Positions 60,980 to 64,000 of a stretch of DNA of 64,000 nucleotides are shown here, piece after piece; the first letter of the stretch is position 1; every line of letters begins with the position of its first letter. The notes under the pieces were generated by a model that saw only the letters and a list, made by a program, of their open reading frames with translations, made no database searches and had not been told where the DNA came from. The translations under genes and the position numbers were made by a program. Origin of the DNA: Balaenoptera acutorostrata (lineage: Eukaryota > Chordata > Mammalia > Artiodactyla > Balaenopteridae); NCBI RefSeq assembly GCF_949987535.1, contig NC_080081.1, positions 39,472,428 to 39,536,427 of the forward strand, given 5' to 3'.

Positions 60980-63815
60980 CACATTGTCTGGTTTTCAAAT
61001 GAATACAGTGACTTTACCTAGTAATTGGGCCTAATTATCTCCTGCAGGTCTGGGAAGTGTGTGCTTTTTGCCATTATGTCTAATGCCAGCCAATTTACAC
61101 ATAGGTCCTCTACAATTGATCTTCTGGGCCTTTCATGATATAATACTTAGAATTTTCTCAACAGTGTGACTCTTTAATCTTTCTATACACAAAAAAGGGA
61201 AATATTTGTCAATTTTTGAGTGCTTCAGTGTTAACCATTTGATTTAGTTGGTTGGAGGAGGGGAGTGTAGGGGCATCACAATGATGGGGGTAGGAGCTGG
61301 ATGAATCACAGGCTGTCTTTGCTGTTCATGAGGTGGAAAACAATGTGATTCACTAACCATTCAATTTATTTGTAGTCTTCCTGTTCATTAGTCCATGAAT
61401 AATATAAACTGGGTGAAACAATGATTCAGAATTTTCTTATCAGCGTTCATTCAGCAGGAGAAATGTTGAGGTCTCACTGTTTGTTTTGCTTTTTTCTTTC
61501 CTTCTTCCATCAATAATAAATTAGAAAAAGTAATTAAATACTGCTGGTAATAACTTGCTTGTTGTACCTTGAAAAATAATGTAGTTCATTATAGAAAACC
61601 CAAAGGCCAGGTTTATTCTCATTCTTTTCCTTTCTCTCAGAAGCACACATGCACATGCATGTAAACATGCTACCGAATATTTAAACATTGTTTTGCTGAT
61701 GTGATTATAGCCTAAATCTCACTAAATTTCATAGACATCAATCATACAAGTATTATTAAAAATACTTTTAGAGAGATTAGAGTTATTGGGCTCTAACAGA
61801 GCCAGGTGCTATGTAAATTCTGTGCATGAATTACACTTTGTTGATGGCTTTCAATATTCACTTGCTAATATTTATACTGGGTAATAATGTATTTTATAAC
61901 TTTAAAAAAGGGTTAAATTTAATTTTTCATAGTTTAATATTCTGTTCAACAATTACCAATGGAATCACTATTCAAAGACTCTGTTAATTCTTTCAAGATT
62001 TAATGCTTATAAAAAACTATATAAGCAATAGGGTGATTTCAAACTTGCAAAAAGAAAGAAAAGAAGGATGGAAGAGAGGGAAGGAAGGAAGGGAGAGAGG
62101 GAGGGACTTACTGCTCAGCATAGAATGCTCTACTCCAAGCAAGGTCCTGTTTTTATCCTTAGTTTCATGGTTTAGTTGATAATTGAACTGAAATATGTTC
62201 TCTTCATAAAACTTTAAAGAAGAGTTGCCATGCTGTTTTTCTTGAGTAAAAGAAAGATAAATTCAAAGTTAGGCACTTTATTATTTTAGAGTAGGGGGTC
62301 GGTGATATTAGTAACCACCAAACCATATTTTCAAGGAACGGGTAATCTAAATCTATCAAGAGCAAAACAGTTTTGCAGGATAATTTTGTGAAGAGCAGCC
62401 AACAACATTCAGCTCTCCAGCCATTTTTAATCTGTTGGAGCTTCTACTTTTCTATGTAACTTTCATTTGATCAGTCTTTTAGAGGCTTACCTGACTGAAA
62501 ATGAAATGTCTCAGATCTTATGCCAATGGTCTAGTGATGTTTTATATGGGGACAGTCTCTTGTGTATCTGTGATGGATTGGTGCTGCACAAGGCATTTAA
62601 TTATTAACACACCAAAATACTCATTAGTAATACAGTCGCTTCTAAGGTATTAATTTAACAGATATCTAGTGAAAGCATTTTAGCAAAACTTCCATCTCCC
62701 AAAATAAGAATAAAATGCTTTTGTTTAGAAAACTAGTAATTATTTTAGTATCCCTATTATGTAAGGTGAAAAAAAAAAACACTTAATAAATGATAAAATT
62801 CTGGATTAAATTTTTAATAATATTCTGGTCTAATAGACTTTAGACTGCAAATGTAGGATATGGATGCAGATTTTTCTGTTTCCTCATGGTTACATTGAAT
62901 ACAGCATGTGCCTAATAAGTACTGTGAAAGACAATTGTGTAAGTAAACATTTGACATTATTTTACCATAGATTAAAATGAGCAGTAAAAAATGATATAAG
63001 AAAACAATGTGACAATATATTAAGCTGAGTCAGAAGTTGTTTTTGCCTACATGTGCATATGTCTCAACTTCCTTTTTCTTTGGTTTTATATTGATGTAGG
63101 AAATTGTATCAGTCACCTCTCTCTAGGTCACATGAATATTATGGTGAATACTACAATGTCTGTGAATTTTCTTTGAATCCATAGAAGGGTAACTGGCAGG
63201 GAGTAAGAACTAAGTATTTAATCTTTCTGGTTCAGAAAAATGTAACTCAAATAGCCCCACAGGTGACTTTACCCATTAGTTTCTACCTCCTGCCAAAGGC
63301 AACTGATCTGAGTTTGAATTACTTTTCTTTAAATTGGTATAAAGTCCAGTAGAAATGTTAATGTTCACTGGGGTTTTCCTGTCATGGTGGAGAGGAAATC
63401 TCTGAGTGAGTCAAGTGTTGTCACAAATTGGCCAATGCATATACTTGTAAGGGAAAGAATATTGTAAATAGCCAGCACAATTTGTTATTATGCAGTTCTA
63501 AGTCTAATAGGACACTCATCAAAATAATAGCAATCATCACAATCAGTTAACTAGTATTTCATCAGTCTGGAAGCCATAAAAAATGACATTTCTGATATGC
63601 TTCAATGCCATTCTCCTCTTCCAGTGTACCTGTCCTGTTCAGAGTTGGTATAGTGCCCTTTTCCATGGTGCTGTTGTGCTATGACCCAGTGTGAGGTTAG
63701 CATCCTGCCTTGTAGGCTTTGTAGGCAACAGAGAGAAGAATAATGGTTGAAAGGGCCACCCCACACCCACTGCACCTCAACATAATGGATTACAGCTTCA
63801 GGTTTAGCTGATTAA
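60980..63815. other. No recognised feature apart from the purine tract at 62052-62105
   Basis: AT-rich single-copy-looking DNA with no long frame or assignable repeat. Confidence 0.4.
62052..62105. repeat. GGAA/GAGG purine-rich low-complexity tract
   Basis: Plus-strand purine tract with aaagaaagaaaag, gggaaggaaggaaggg and gagagggaggg units, nearly free of pyrimidines. Confidence 0.9.
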
Positions 63816-63819
63816 GAGT

Positions 63820-63945
63820 TAAGGTTTTGGGATCCCTTAGTTTGGAGTTTGAATCCTTACTCTGTATTAGCTGAGGGATTTTGAGGAAGTTATTTAACCT
63901 TTCTATGCCTCAGTTTTATCTTAAAACAACAACAATCATAGCAAC
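63820..63945 (+). mobile_element. MIR SINE fossil
   Basis: Sense MIR: ttaaggttttgggatccctta, ggagtttgaatccttactctg, tgagggattttgaggaagttatttaacctttctatgcctcagtttta. The central core is well preserved. Confidence 0.75.
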
Positions 63946-64000
63946 AATAGTAGTAGCTTAGTTTAGGGAAAATTTGACGTTAGAATAAAATAATATGTAT

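Overview
This window looks like mammalian nuclear DNA, most probably from a cetacean. It is AT-rich and microsatellite-dense, and it carries eight near-full-length copies of one tRNA-derived SINE. Their shared start (gggcttccctggtggcgcag), the Pol III B-box-like ggttcgagccc and the AATAAAT-type tail match the CHR-2 SINE class of whales and dolphins. A 5'-truncated L1 with a typical cetartiodactyl 3' end fits the same assignment. There are no bacterial-type operons, and I recognise no rRNA gene, functional tRNA gene, CRISPR array or multi-exon protein gene. The window is best read as intergenic or intronic DNA. The family calls come from recognition by eye, not from a database search.

Layout. 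1-5 kb: L1 3' end with a (TA)n tract, a MER5-like fragment, and a class I-like ERV remnant split by a SINE. 6-11 kb: hAT fossils, an ERVL-like LTR, SINE 2 and a hAT element with matched 8-bp target duplications. 11-20 kb: LTR, MIR and L2 fossils, including an MLT1-type LTR nested in a MIR, SINE 3, and an LTR-like region carrying a tRNA-Glu-like segment. 20-36 kb: mainly unassigned DNA with L2/MIR relics, an inverted SINE fragment, SINE 4 and an antisense L1 tail. 36-42 kb: a polyadenylated LTR-derived insertion with 16-bp target duplications, then SINEs 5 and 6. 47-48.5 kb: L1 and hAT fragments flanking a retrocopy of TSACC. 50-64 kb: SINEs 7 and 8, older L2/MIR/L1M fossils and microsatellites.

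The only strong protein-coding signal is the TSACC retrocopy on the minus strand (about 47761-48241). Its reading frame is open over almost the whole expected protein, and a probable 1-nt deletion alters only the last few residues. Most of the well-bounded insertions (SINEs, TSACC retrocopy, LTR-derived retrocopy) have A-tails, long direct repeats and TT|AAAA-type sites, so L1 machinery is the common mobilising agent. The observations that stand out most are the TSACC retrocopy, the L1-mobilised LTR transcript, two SINEs that carried unique 3' flanking sequence, and an inverted SINE that looks like twin priming.
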